Positions 11,377 through 22,616 of a stretch of DNA of 64,000 nt are shown here, in pieces. The notes beneath the pieces are model-generated. The model saw only the letters and a list, made by a program, of their open reading frames with translations, searched no databases and had not been told where the DNA came from. The position numbers were made by a program, and so were the translations under genes. The stretch covers positions 4,216,001 through 4,280,000 of the forward strand of contig JBBCBC010000043.1 of the NCBI GenBank assembly GCA_037126765.1, in the 5' to 3' direction. The stretch is from Stenogyne calaminthoides. Lineage: Eukaryota; Streptophyta; Magnoliopsida; Lamiales; Lamiaceae. Numbering within the stretch: position 1 is the first letter of the stretch; each line of letters starts with the position of its first letter.

Positions 11377-12826
11377 ACAATATTTTGTTTCTTATTTCAA
11401 CTTCATCAATACATGATACACACACGATACAATACATTGGTGGCATAATTAAGATGCTCTTATTCCATACAGCAAGCAAGCATACCAAACCACACACTAA
11501 GACACATTACATAATACATATATTATATTTATAATTGCATGTATGCACTTTCTTTGGATCACATGTTCTCCTCTTTCTTCTTCTTCTTCTCTTCTAGAAA
11601 CTTAATAAACAGCTCGTCCATTTTCTTTTTCTCCTCGTCCTCTTTCTTCTTCTTCATCTCCTCTAAAAACTTTACATACCACGCGGCCTCCTCTATCTTT
11701 TTCTTCTCTAAAAACTTGGCAAACCAAATTGCTGAATCTTTAGGGAATCTTTTGAGGTGATTCACATAGTCTATGTAAATCATCCCAAATCTATATGTGT
11801 ATCCCTCAGCCATTCAAAATTGTCAACCCATGACCATGCAAAGTAACCCTTGACTTTCACACCCTCTCTGCAATTGCAATAATTAGGTTGAGTTAGCTAA
11901 AATAATTAAAAATATGACTTATATTTATTTTTTTTTTTTAAAGAGAATCAACAGGTAGCCACTATTCAGGATGCGCACTGGATAAACTTCACCCTCATGT
12001 GAAAATTCGAAATCACACGAGAGAGATAAATTAATCACAGTACGAGAGAGAGAAATTAATAACACGAGAGATAAATTCAAAAATAAAACTTGTTGATTAA
12101 AGATGTAATTACTTCATTGCTTTTAGAATATTGCCAAGATGATCTTGGTAATAATTCACCCTCAGCTAGTCTCTACATGCTTCATTAGCAGTAAGCTCGT
12201 GATTCTTCAAATCAGCAACCCCTAAACACAACGATCATATAATTAAATCTGGGTTCAGTTTTATTTATTTAACAATCTCAGATATTACTATTGTTATTAT
12301 CATAAATCACAAATTTAATTACCATTTTCAGTAATGTGTATATCAGGGAGTTTATAAGTGCAGTTGTTGTATGTGTTGTCTACGTATTTCAAGAGCTTGT
12401 AAATTCCCCATGGCACTACACTCAGCCACTTAGCACCAGACTGAATATCATATGAGAAAATTAATTAATTGGTTGGAGTGCAACTGCTGCAAATTTTAAC
12501 CACAATCAAACCGGTTTTTTTTTTTTTTTTTTCTCGAATCATGAAATTTATAAAACAACGATCACAAAGTATTAGTTCATGTGATGAAAAATATCAACTT
12601 ATATTATGAAAATTATTAACTGTATATTAAAAAGTCCTAATATTAATGTTAAGCCCACAACCAACACTTTCTTTTGTATGAATTTAATATTTTCTTCATA
12701 AGACCTAGTAATTCTCATTATATATTTCAATTTTTTTTTTTTTTTGAATGATCAAATTTTAGTCAACGTTTGTCATAATCAAACGGATAAATCTAGTTAA
12801 TTATATATGTAACACAAAGTAAAATA

Positions 12827-13097
12827 GGATAAATTGTAGAAGTGGTCCCATGTGCATGTTTCATCTGCAGTTTTAGTCTCATGTTCTTGTTTGGTCCTTT
12901 TTTTTTTTTTTTACAGAAATGGTCCCATTCGATTTTTATTTAATAGTTTTGGTACCAAGAGAATTTAAAAAAAAACAAATTTGGTCCCAAAAATTCATTT
13001 GTTTTTTTCTTGCAAAATCCTATGGGATCATTTTTGTTAAAGAAAGGATCAATTTCACGAGGGTGAATTCACATGGGACCACTTCTGCAATTTACCC
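12827..13097. mobile_element. Inverted-repeat MITE (GGTCCC family) in GH1-A intron 9
   Basis: 271 bp. The ends read GGATAAATTGTAGAAGTGG and the inverse of GGGTAAATTGCAGAAGTGG. Flanks AAGTAAAATA (12817-12826) and AATTAAAATA (13098-13107) agree at 9 of 10 positions, a probable target duplication of Mutator-like length. The interior is GGTCCC-rich with no coding capacity. Confidence 0.65.
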
Positions 13098-13678
13098 AAT
13101 TAAAATAAAACATGAAGTTGGAAACCTAACCGGTGGACCTATGAGTTCTCCTTTTCTTTTTTCTGTCAAGTAAAGGGAAAAAAATAAGTAAAAGATAATA
13201 TCAATTTATATTCTGTTAATTTAATTCAGAAAAAAAAATGTTATGGTTTAAAGTAATTATATTGAAGAGCTTAATTACTGTGTACTCTAATCTGCTGATC
13301 TTTATTGTAGCCCGATATGACATTAGGATAGGGATCATTTTCAACATAATAGGCTGTATAATAGTTTAATCCCAGAAAATCAATGGACCCTTTGAGCATA
13401 TTTGATTCTTCTTCTGTAAATGGTGCAAGATTTTCTTCGGGTACAAATTCGATCATATTTTGAGGATAACGACCGACTAAAACGGGATCCAAATACCTGG
13501 AAATAATTAATAAAATTTATTAATTAAAAAGGATTAATAATTGGAGTAATGAAATTAATTAATATAAAATATGTAATAATAATATACCATCCCAAAGTAA
13601 AATCAAGAGCTCTTTTTGCAGCCTGTATGTTACTTTCATCGTCACTGTATGGTTCAAACCAGTGAGTAGGCATGCTCA

Positions 13679-13832
13679 CGGTTCCGGAACCGCCGGTTCC
13701 GGTTCCGAACCGGCGGTTCCAAAATTCTGGGAGGGGGAACCGGAACCGAACCGTGGCCAAGGCGGTTTCGGTTCGGTTCTCGAACCGGCGGTTCCGGTTC
13801 CGGTTCCGAACCGCCGGTTCGGCCGGTTTTTT
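13679..13832. repeat. Left subterminal palindrome array of the hAT
   Basis: Repeated CCGGTTCCGG, GAACCGGCGGTTCC and GGTTCGGTTC motifs, GC-rich against an AT-rich background. Such subterminal clusters in hAT elements bind transposase (family knowledge). The array abuts the inverted repeat. Confidence 0.75.
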
Positions 13833-14344
13833 TTTTTTTCTTTTTTTTTCCATATATTTTTTTTTGTGTTTCTTAGTTTTTTGGATCTAAAATTTGAAGG
13901 AATGTATAGATAGATCATGAAATTGGACATTGTTATTGTTAATATGAGGATTTAAATTGAAGATTACATTAATAATTGAACTATTATAAATTAGTAGCCT
14001 ATTACAAAGTAATTGAACTATTACAAAATAGTAATTCTAACTTAAAATAAGCTAGTAATCTACTATTACAAATTAATTGAACTATTACAAATTTACAAAT
14101 TACAAAGTGAACTATATCGAATTAGTAATTACAATTACAACTTAAAATTTTAAACTTTACAAAATAAATTTGGGGGAGGGGGGGATTTAAAGAAATTGGA
14201 CTTGAGCTTAAATTTAAGAAATAAACTTAGAAATTCTAAGTTTGAAACTTAAAATTAAGTTGCCTACGTATCCATATAGGAATCAAAGTCCACGTAGTTC
14301 TCTTACCTCAAACTTACCTTGTTGATTTGGATCGATTCGATTCT

Positions 14345-16264
14345 TCATGCATCACTTCCGGTGGTAGTTTCTTCGGAGCTATCTTGATCATCATTATCAA
14401 TAAATTCTTGACTTCTCTTTTCGGCTCTTACCCAATCATCAAGCAAGCATTGATTTTCCACGTTTTCAACGGTCATATTCGATCTCTTTGCATCCAAAGT
14501 GTAGCCTCCCAAACTAAAAGCTTGTTCAACGGCAATGGTTGAGGCGGGAGATGCAAAAATTTCTCTTGCTAGCATTGACAATATTGGATAGATATTTTTC
14601 ATCCTCGACCACCACTTTAGTATATTAAAAGTAGTGTTGTCTTCATCTTCATCAAGCCGAACAAATGAAGAGGATAAATAATGATCAAGTTCGTAATAAG
14701 GGTTAGAAGTAGACCTTGGACGTTTTTGAGAACGTTCATCATAAAAACCTGTTAATATATCTTCTTCTTGACTCATAGAAGAGCCACCACCAAAATTTTC
14801 TTCAAACCCGGGACCACTATATTATCTAAATAAAGACATTAAAGTAACTTTAATCCGATTACCAATCTCTTCCGGATTAGGATATACATCATCTTCACCC
14901 ATGACCATATGTCTATTAGGAAATAAATAATTATAATACATATTTAACATCATTATTAATCCATCCAATCTTACTCTAGGATCAAACACTTTAGCAACCA
15001 AGAATAGATCGAGAATATTTGTAAAATATTTTTTCCATTTTTGCATCATAGAGAAAGTAGCACCACTTAATAAAGGATTTGTAATATTTTCATTTAACAC
15101 ATGAGCAACTTTAATACAATAATCAAGCGCTAAATTACACGTAGGATAATAAACACCGGATAACACTTTTGTGGAATCATTAAAAATTCCCAAAATTTTA
15201 CACAAAGAAGTGCATGAATCCCAATATTGAGGATATAAACGAATACCACAATTTTCTTGAGTAAAAAATGTACATAAAGCGTCTTTATAATCCATAGACT
15301 CCTTTAACAATTTATACGTGGAATTCCAACGAGTTGACACATCAAGAGAATTTTTTTTGGGATGCATATTGTATGTTCTACAAAAAACTTTCCATTTTTT
15401 CAACAATTTTGAATGTCTCGACATATAATAAATAGCGGATCTAATAGGACCAACTTGTTCTTTCAAAGCATCTAAACCATCTTGAACACATAAATTTAAA
15501 ATATGACACATACATCTAACATGAAATTTTTTTCCACCAAGATATGGTTGACAAATATTTGTAAGATCTTCAATAGTAGCCGTATTTGCACTAGCATTAT
15601 CAAAACCAATAGAAAATATTTTTTTAGTAAGAGCATACTCATTTAAAATATCATGCAATTTATCTCTAATACTAACGGCATTGTGTTCCGTATCAAAATC
15701 TCTATAAGCAATCAATCTTTTGTTAAGAGTCCACGAATCATCAATCCAAGTGCATGTAACTCCTATATAACTATGCTTTTGAAAATTATCGCTCCAAATA
15801 TCCGCACATATACAAACTTTAACATTTAAATAGGCAAATAGATTAATCAAAGCATATTTATACTCATAAACAACTTTAGCAACATCACGAGTAGTAGTAT
15901 GACGTGAAACTTTTTTTGCCGCGGGTTGAAGACCAAGGTTAACAAAATCATTCCAAAAGGGATTATCGGCAAATTGAAAAGGAAGGTGTTGTGTGCACAC
16001 AAATTTAGCTAACAATTTTCTATATTTCATTTGATCAAATGTAAATAGAGAAGTGGGGTTACTTACCTCGCCTTGAACTCCACCACCGCCACCGGTTGAC
16101 GTAAATCCACGAAGTTGTGCTTGGTTTGAACTAATTCCAACTCTATCCGGATGAATTTTTTTCAAATGCTTCTCGAATGTTCCATATCCTCCTCCTTTGA
16201 CAAAAGAATATATTTTCTCACAATAGTTGCAATGAACTTTAATAGTACCATCCTCGTTGATCAC
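14345..16264 (-). pseudogene. hAT transposase (BED finger, RNase H-like core, dimerisation domain), one in-frame stop
   Basis: Transposase of the plant RICESLEEPER / BED type. Counting from the VINEDG residue at 16264, C12, C15, H33 and H38 form the BED zinc finger. The core shows ADIWSDN, then FDNASANT (catalytic Asp) and RCMCHILNL (C-x2-H). The dimerisation domain follows (IFASPASTIAVEQAFSLGG). A single TAA at 14822-14824, in the same frame, separates the core from the dimerisation domain. The frame reads on to 14345, so one substitution accounts for the break. Upstream the frame stays open to about 16530 (HKGKGKASS, a proline-rich linker, then RAQLKSD), without a clear ATG, so the true start may be further up or in another exon. 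Confidence 0.88.
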
Positions 16265-16834
16265 TTTATTAAAGTGACGTGCAAAAATATCCGACTTAAG
16301 TTGAGCTCGACTTGGAGTTGGGGTTGGAGTTGGCTCGGCATTGGACTCGGTTGGGTGGTTTTGACTTTCTTGAGTAGGACGTTGTGGTATAGCATCATCT
16401 TCAAGAGGATTCTCATAACCGGGACCAAGTGTGGCCTCAATATCATCTAAACTCCACTCGATCGGTGCCGGTGGATGTGGAAGACGAACGGAAGAGGTGG
16501 AAGAAGCTTTGCCTTTACCCTTATGTATGTAACTATGTAAGTGTAGTGTAATATACTAATATGTAGTATAGTACTATAGTAGTATACTAGTATTAGTATA
16601 GTGTAATATATAGTGTATATAATATAATATGTAGTGTATAGTATGATATATAGTTTAGTGATGTAATATGTAACTATGTAAGTAATGTAAATAATATGTA
16701 AATAATAAACTTTGAGAATTGAGTGATAGTTGAGACTTGAGAGAGAGATGAATAAACTTTGGTGTGAATTTTGGAGTGGAATGAGTTGGTATTTATAGAT
16801 GAAATATTGAAAAAAAAAAAAAAAAAAGGGTCAA

Positions 16835-17170
16835 AACCGCCGGTTCAAACCGGAACCGGCGGTTCCACGGTTTGAACCGGCGGTTCCTTCAACGGCTCTT
16901 TGATCTCAGCCGTTGGATCTCAATGGCTCTTTAATCTGGGCCGTTGGATCTCAACGGCTATAATTTTCAAATTTTGGGGCGGTTCCGGTCGAACCGGCGG
17001 TTTCGATTCGAACCGGCTGTTCCGGTTCTGGAACCGGCGGGTCCCGGTTCTGGTTTTGCTAGAACCGGAACCGAACCGTGGGATTTACGGTTTCGGTTCG
17101 GTTCCGGAACCGGAACCGCGGAACCGTGGAACCGGCGGTTCCGGTTCGAACCGCCGGTTTCGATTTTTTT
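16835..17170. repeat. Right subterminal palindrome array of the hAT
   Basis: Longer counterpart of the left array: AACCGGCGGTTC, GAACCGGAACCG and GGTTCCGGAACC motifs, with a degenerate direct repeat GGCTCTTTRATCTSRGCCG near 16894-16942. Ends at the 12-bp inverted repeat. Confidence 0.75.
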
Positions 17171-17314
17171 TGAGCATGCCTACCAGTGAGTGACAAGCGT
17201 TATTCCTATGATCCCTTTTTGATGAGCCTGAGACTTTAATTAATGATTAACCTTCACTTAAAAACAAAAATCTAAATATATCCATTAATTTCAACAAATC
17301 ATTATTAATATTAA

Positions 17315-17483
17315 GGGAAAAATATCTTTTTAGGCCATTAATTTTACGGCCTTGAAAATATAGGACAATATGTTTAAAATTTTGTAAATGTAGGACAATC
17401 TAGTCCGAATCGGGCTAAAATGTCATGTGAGTTGCATGATTGTCCTACATTAAATATTTATAAACATATTGTCCTGTATCTAC
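17315..17483. mobile_element. Hairpin MITE, 30-bp-unit family, right side truncated
   Basis: Starts GGGAAAAATATC and has two 30-bp GGACAAT units, the core and about two inverse units. It stops at the exon 6 donor of GH1-A. GH1-B, C and D have hairpins near the same exon, so this insertion probably predates the gene duplications. Confidence 0.65.
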
Positions 17484-17749
17484 AGTACCTGAAAATGGGC
17501 CCTGTATGATTCAACAGCGGCTGCATGAACAAGGAGCAAGTTCCTTCCAACAGTGTACACATCTTTAGCTTGATTTGTAAGGTAATCAGAGTAAAACTTA
17601 GGAGGATCATCACTAGCCTTTGACATTAAGGTCAAGGTTGGTTCATCAACAGCGCCGTAATTAATTAAATCAAGAAGTCTCTCCATCCCTCTAAATCCTC
17701 TGTAAGGGATGAAATTGTATCCGGGTCGTTGAATAAGCTGTGTGAACTT

Positions 17750-18022
17750 GGCAATTAAGCTTTCTGCAAATTCCGCGTGATCCGGGAACCTGGAAATTAA
17801 GCTTGCGTAATCCGGGAACCTGGAAATTAAGGTTTCTGCAAATTCCTTGTAATCCGGGAACCTGGAAATTAAGGTTTCTGCAAATTCCGTGTAATCCGGG
17901 AACCTGGAAACTAAGCTTTCTGCAAATTCCGCGTAATCCGGGAACCCCTGGACTTTAAGCTTTCTGCAAATTCCGGGTAATCCGGGAACCTGCAGGAAAG
18001 TAAGCTTTCTGCAAATTCTTTG
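17750..18022 (-). repeat. Coding minisatellite, 42-bp unit, in GH1-A exon 6
   Basis: About seven head-to-tail units. The consensus unit encodes 14 residues, FPDYAEFAESLISR. Most units are 42 bp; one is 30 bp (12-bp loss) and one is 44 bp, which shifts the frame. It sits in the loop between the NEP motif and LLLAHAAAV. GH1-B, C and D have one or no equivalent segment, so the array expanded only in GH1-A. Confidence 0.85.
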
Positions 18023-19195
18023 TCATCCGGTTTGGAATCCGCTTTGTAATCCGGTTCTGTGTCCGGTTTTGGTTCTGAAGGACTGGGCTTATTTTTAGGG
18101 TCGGGTTTACCCGGAGGAAAAGTGTATCCAACATACCATGGATAGCGTAAGTCGTTGGCTCGTTTAAAGTGATCCAGTATTTGACCCGATCGCCGAATTC
18201 CCAGAAGCACAATTCCGCATAATCGCGAAAATCATTGCTGTTTTGATCAATTAAATTACACATACGTAATTTCAGATAGCTTTATACATTATAGGAAATC
18301 ATAAAAGTAAAATCTGATAAATTATATTACTTTTTGTTACTTTTATTTAGGGAAATAGGTTTTTTATTTTTGTTCTTGTAATGTTCCTTTATTTTGCTTT
18401 TAGTCTTGCTGACTTTCAAATTTTACAGTAGTTTATCATGTAACCAGTTACTGAAGGTAATATTTACAGTTGCACATGGCGTGGAAAATAAAAGAAAAGG
18501 GAAAAATAAAGCATGTCATGTGCAATTTGAAGATTTCCCTCCAGTGACGAATTACAAGGACTGAAACATCGAAAATTTAAATTAAAGTTATAGGATGAAA
18601 TGCAAACTTTGAAAGCTAAAAGTAATACTTTTTAAAAAAAGGAAAGTTAATAGAAATATTTAAAAAAAGAAAGAAAGTAGGTTTCTTGTGCACCACTGCA
18701 TCAGGTGCACTGTGTAACTCAAATATATCATGTGTCAAAAATACACTTGAGTTGCACAGAACATGACCTGGTTAATACAAGATTTTACCATTTTTAAATT
18801 GTATTGTTCTGAAAAGTATTAGTTTTTATATCTAAATTTATTTTTTATTGCAAGGAACAAATTTTGTGAGATTGTTATACTTAATTAATTAAGGAATTTT
18901 TGAAAAATATATAGATTAAATTCTTACACAACGTTTTTACTTAAGAAACCACCATATTCTTGTTCTAGAGCAAAAGGTAGGTCCCAATGAAAGAGAGTGA
19001 CGTAAGGTTCAATCCCATCCGCAAGCAGTCGATTCCTTCTCTGTTCACTCCAAGACTAAGCTTTCCACCTATATATATATATTATTAATTGGAAAACAAA
19101 ATTAATTAATATTCAAGAAGATGTCGGGTGTTAACTATAATTTAGATATAAAATTAACTCATTTTATCCGAGCTTAAGAAATATTGGTATCAGTC

Positions 19196-19569
19196 GGGAA
19201 TAATGTTTTTTTTAAAGACAGTAACTTAGGGGATAGTGTTTTAAGGACAATAATTTTACGAGCTTGGAAATGTAAAACAATATATTTTAAAACTTGTAAA
19301 TATAGGACAATATATTTTAAAATTTGTAAAAATGGGATAATAAGTTTTAAAAATATGTAAATATAGGACAATCGAGCCCGAATCTCACATGATATTTCAG
19401 CCCGATTTGGGATTATTCGAGCTCAATTGTCCTACATTTACAGATTTTAAAACATATTGTCCTATATTTACATATTTTAAAACAAATTGTCCTGTATTTC
19501 CAAGTCAGTAAAATTATTGTCCTTAAAACACAACCCCTAAAGTTATTGTCCTAGAAAAATATTTTTTCC
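19196..19569. mobile_element. Hairpin MITE, 30-bp-unit family, with 9-bp target duplication
   Basis: 374 bp. The flanks GTATCAGTC at 19187-19195 and 19570-19578 are identical. The paralogous intron of GH1-B (about 30923-30953) has a single GTATCAGTC and no element, so the insertion is unique to GH1-A. Arms contain 30-bp GGACAATATATTTTAAAA units; ends GGGAATAATG / ATTTTTTCC. Nine-base duplications are the hallmark of Mutator-like elements. Confidence 0.85.
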
Positions 19570-19897
19570 GTATCAGTCTCATGGAATAATAACAAAAAAA
19601 TAATATCACACAAGTTTTTCTGATTAATCAAATATTAGTTCGTATGTATAATAAATATATATACACGACTTTGATTACCGGGCAATATTCTTGACCATGA
19701 TATGGAAAACCTGTAGGAATCGAAACCCATGTTCTTCATCATCTTAATGTCTTCCTGAAAATATAAATTGATTTTAGTGAACTATTCATCATACATATAT
19801 GTGTATATATATAACATATATTTTAGTTGAAAATTTTCATCTCATCTAAAATAGTGACAGAGCCAGAATTTTCGATCGGGGGGCCCAATTGATAAGA

Positions 19898-20330
19898 GAA
19901 AAAAAAATTTAGTCCTATAACTTTTCTGTAATTTGTTTTTGTCCTAAAAAATTTTAACTGTTTAATTTTTGCCTCACAACTATATTTATTATCCAACCTT
20001 GATCCCATTTTCTTAAAAAATAGAAAATTTATCTTTTTCGACCATGCACAAATCACGAGTCAGTTAAAATTCAAGGTTTCCGAGCTCGTAGCTAACATAG
20101 AAATTGGCTATTAAACAAAAACACATTTTTTAAAGAATTGGAATGAACAAGAAACTTCCTCCTAAGTTGCGGAAAAAATGACTTATTCAACATTCAGCGT
20201 CCATGTCAGCTACGAGCTCAGAAACCCCAAATTTTAACCGGCATGTGACTTGCGTATGCCCGAAACGACAAAATTTCCATAGTCAAACAAACTACCTAAA
20301 AAACCCTAAAAATTTTCAAAATTTCAAGGG
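19898..20330. mobile_element. Degenerate inverted-repeat MITE related to 63326-63824
   Basis: Shares TTTAGTCC, TAACTTTTCTGTAAT, GAAAATTTATC and the GTTTCCGAGCTC blocks with the 63-kb element, but one arm is heavily mutated. Lies in GH1-A intron 3. Borders uncertain. Confidence 0.45.
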
Positions 20331-20711
20331 TGGCCAGTGCCCCCTGTACCCTTCGTCGCCCCGTTCTTGATCTAAAAGTTCGAACTTATAGAAATGTGTT
20401 AAATTAATTCGTTCATATTATTTTCCCTATCTAAATTCTTGAGGTTCACCTAGTGGATAATTTAATATGGTTGAAGTTGCTTTCAGTAGGATTCGAACCC
20501 AAGACGTGAGCCAAATGCTCGATTCAATAAAAGAATATCATCTCAATCTCGTCTAAGGTTCCGAATTAATTCGTTTATATTATTTCTCTAACACCATTTA
20601 TATTACCTTATGTCTCGTATACATATCAACAGCTTCGTTTCCATTGGATCCATCTGCGATTTTTTCTGTCACCAACAAAAATTATCTTGAGCAATAATTA
20701 GCAGTATATAC

Positions 20712-20767
20712 GTACATATATATATATATATATAGGGGGGGGGGAGGGAGGGAGAGAGAGAGAGAGA
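20712..20767. repeat. Compound microsatellite (TA)n-(G)n-(GA)n
   Basis: Simple-sequence tract in GH1-A intron 2, starting directly after the exon 2 donor. Assembly or read errors are likely here. Confidence 0.85.
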
Positions 20768-21130
20768 CCAGGATTACTCAAGGTGAAAGCATCCCAGACG
20801 CTAAGACCTCTACCCCCTTTTGCAGCAGCCCCCTCAACCTAAATTATATTTAAGAAGAAAAAAGAACAATTATTCAAAAATTAAAAAAAAATTACAAATT
20901 AAATGTGATGGTTAATTAGTGCATGCCATCATGAAAAATTAACCTGGTAAGCAGAGGTAGCTGCTCCGAAAGAGAAATCGTTACAACTGATTTTGCTGTA
21001 ATCAGTCTTACTTTCTTGAGCGGGCACTGCTTCTTTGCTGCTGGCCATTGTTTCCCTCTCAACTCTCTAGATAATATATATATATTGCTTGAGGATTTAA
21101 TTGTGGATTTAATCAACATGCAGCTTCACT

Positions 21131-21138
21131 TATTTATA
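21131..21138 (-). promoter_or_regulatory. TATA box of GH1-A
   Basis: TATAAATA on the minus strand, 83 bases upstream of the exon 1 ATG. The same element at the same spacing stands before GH1-C (47091) and GH1-D (57753), with a TATATATA variant before GH1-B. Confidence 0.7.
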
Positions 21139-22606
21139 GCTGTCCAAATATTGCAAGTGTCACATCATGATAAATAAACTATATAAGATAAGGAAAGAAT
21201 CAATGATTATCAGAATATATAAAGGAGTGGTATCTTTCTTAATTAACCATACAAGGAAAGAATCCTAAATTTAATTAATCAACTATATAAGGAAATAGTC
21301 CTAAACTTAAGGCACAAGATAAGTACAAATTATCTCTTCCTATTATCCCCTTTAAACAAGACGTGGGGTCATGTGGACCATCAATAACTTGAGAATTTAA
21401 AACAGAATTAAATAAAAAAAGGAGATGAATACTGACTTCTCACCAGTTAAGGCCATTCTGTATTGAGTTCCAATATGCTTCACACAAGGATATGTGTACT
21501 ATTTTTTAACTTGTTTAAAGCATAGGAGAAACAAGGACGGTAACTTTAAAAAGTAGCAATTTCAAGTCGGATTAGACCGAATGACCCGGTTTTGGGCTCA
21601 AATTAGGGTTATTCGACATAATTTGGCCTGAAATTGCTACTTTTAAAAGTTGTAGTCCTTGTTTTGCTAGCACAAAAAGTTACCGTCCTTATTTTGTCAC
21701 CCCAAAGTTATCGTCCTTAAAAATATCTTAACTGTTTTAAGAGCTTATAAGATATAATTTTCAAGTAGCTAATAAGTTGTTAAAGTGATTTGCTAAGTAC
21801 CTGTTTGTAAACCCAATATAAACTCTAGAAGCATTTATTTTTTTGAAAAGTTATGTCTAACAGCTTTAAAAATAATTGATTCTACAACGCTTTTCAAAGT
21901 TCTGAAATAGGCCCTAATAAAATTTATATGCTCTTTGATAATTTATGATAAATTTTTTAAATTTTAGTTTTAATATAAAATAATTTTATTTTTTATGTTT
22001 AGGTGGGGCGGTGGCGGGGGTGTGGGATTGGGAGTAGCTGGTGGTTGGTGTTGTTAACAAAAGAGTTGGGTTATTCAACTTATATTTTTGAAACATATAA
22101 ACTGCAAATAACTTATTTTAAAATCTTATGAATCGTTAAACATCTTCTTATACCATACATTTTTGCAGAACTTATAAGCTCGGCCATACAATCTCTTAAT
22201 CAATCAAATATATAAAGAAAGAATCCTAGACTTAATCAACAATATATGAAAAGAATCCTAAAGTTAATCACTATATAAGAAAAGAATCCTAAAGTTAATC
22301 ACTATATAAGAAAAGAATCCTAAGCTTAAAAGGCACAAGATAAGTCCAAATTATCTCTTGCAATTATTCCCATTAATCAAGATGTGGGGTATGTGGACCA
22401 TCAATAAAAGCCTGAGAATTTAAAACAGAAACAAAAAAAAGGAGATTAATACTTGACTATGCCGCTCGGTATTGATCAGTTAAAAGATCTTGTTCAATGT
22501 GTTTCACACGAGGATAAGTATTATTTCTGACTTATTTAAAATTGAACAATGTGTGAGGCAATCTCAGACTTGGATAAAATTCTTAGTCATGCTAAAATTA
22601 GCTATA
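21139..22606. promoter_or_regulatory. GH1-A upstream region with repeated motifs and an inverted repeat
   Basis: No gene. Contains several copies of ACTATATAAGGAAAGAATCCTAA-like blocks, including three tandem 31-bp copies at about 22235-22325. A block around GTGGACCATCAATAA occurs twice (about 21360 and 22390). A hairpin at 21533-21661 starts AAGGACGGTAACTTTAAAAAG. The same modules precede GH1-B, C and D, so the promoter block duplicated with the genes. Confidence 0.6.
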
Positions 22607-22616
22607 AAAGTCATTC

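Larger units (their letters stand above)
13667..17182 (-). mobile_element. hAT transposon inserted in GH1-A exon 7
   Basis: 3516 bp. The terminal inverted repeat is TAGGCATGCTCA (13667-13678) and TGAGCATGCCTA (17171-17182). The 8-bp target duplication CCAGTGAG is exact (13659-13666 and 17183-17190), the length hAT elements make. Removing the element and one duplication restores the 116-nt exon 7 found in GH1-B. Both subterminal regions carry dense AACCGGCGGTTC palindromes. It encodes a near-intact hAT transposase. Perfect duplications and near-intact coding suggest a fairly recent insertion. Confidence 0.93.
11559..21048 (-). pseudogene. GH1-A: family-1 beta-glucosidase pseudogene interrupted by hAT
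   Basis: A plant GH1 gene would hydrolyse beta-glucosides. Exons (minus): 1 20944-21048, 2 20769-20838, 3 20607-20665, 4 19679-19754, 5 about 18940-19070, 6 17489-18237, 7 17183-17227 plus 13588-13666 (split by hAT), 8 13279-13496, 9 13131-13162, 10 12323-12440, 11 about 12114-12217, 12 11559-11867. Visible motifs: FGAATSAYQ start, RFSISWSR, catalytic acid/base in TLNEP (exon 6), nucleophile in ITENG (exon 10), WFAKFLE-type tail. Lesions: 12-bp in-frame loss in exon 1, 25-bp deletion in exon 5, 1-bp loss after AIHG and a 2-bp shift in the minisatellite of exon 6, hAT in exon 7, TAG in exon 11 (RDxLRVNYY), 1-bp loss between NFEW and GYT. Clearly dead. Substrate unknown; the sequence recalls asterid raucaffricine / secoiridoid glucosidases (inference). 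Confidence 0.85.

Noticed and set aside
11539..11760. Plus-strand frame rich in F and S
   Set aside because: Antisense of the K/E-rich GH1-A tail.
13662..13913. Frames with GNRNRT-like repeats
   Set aside because: They are translations of the hAT subterminal palindromes, not proteins.
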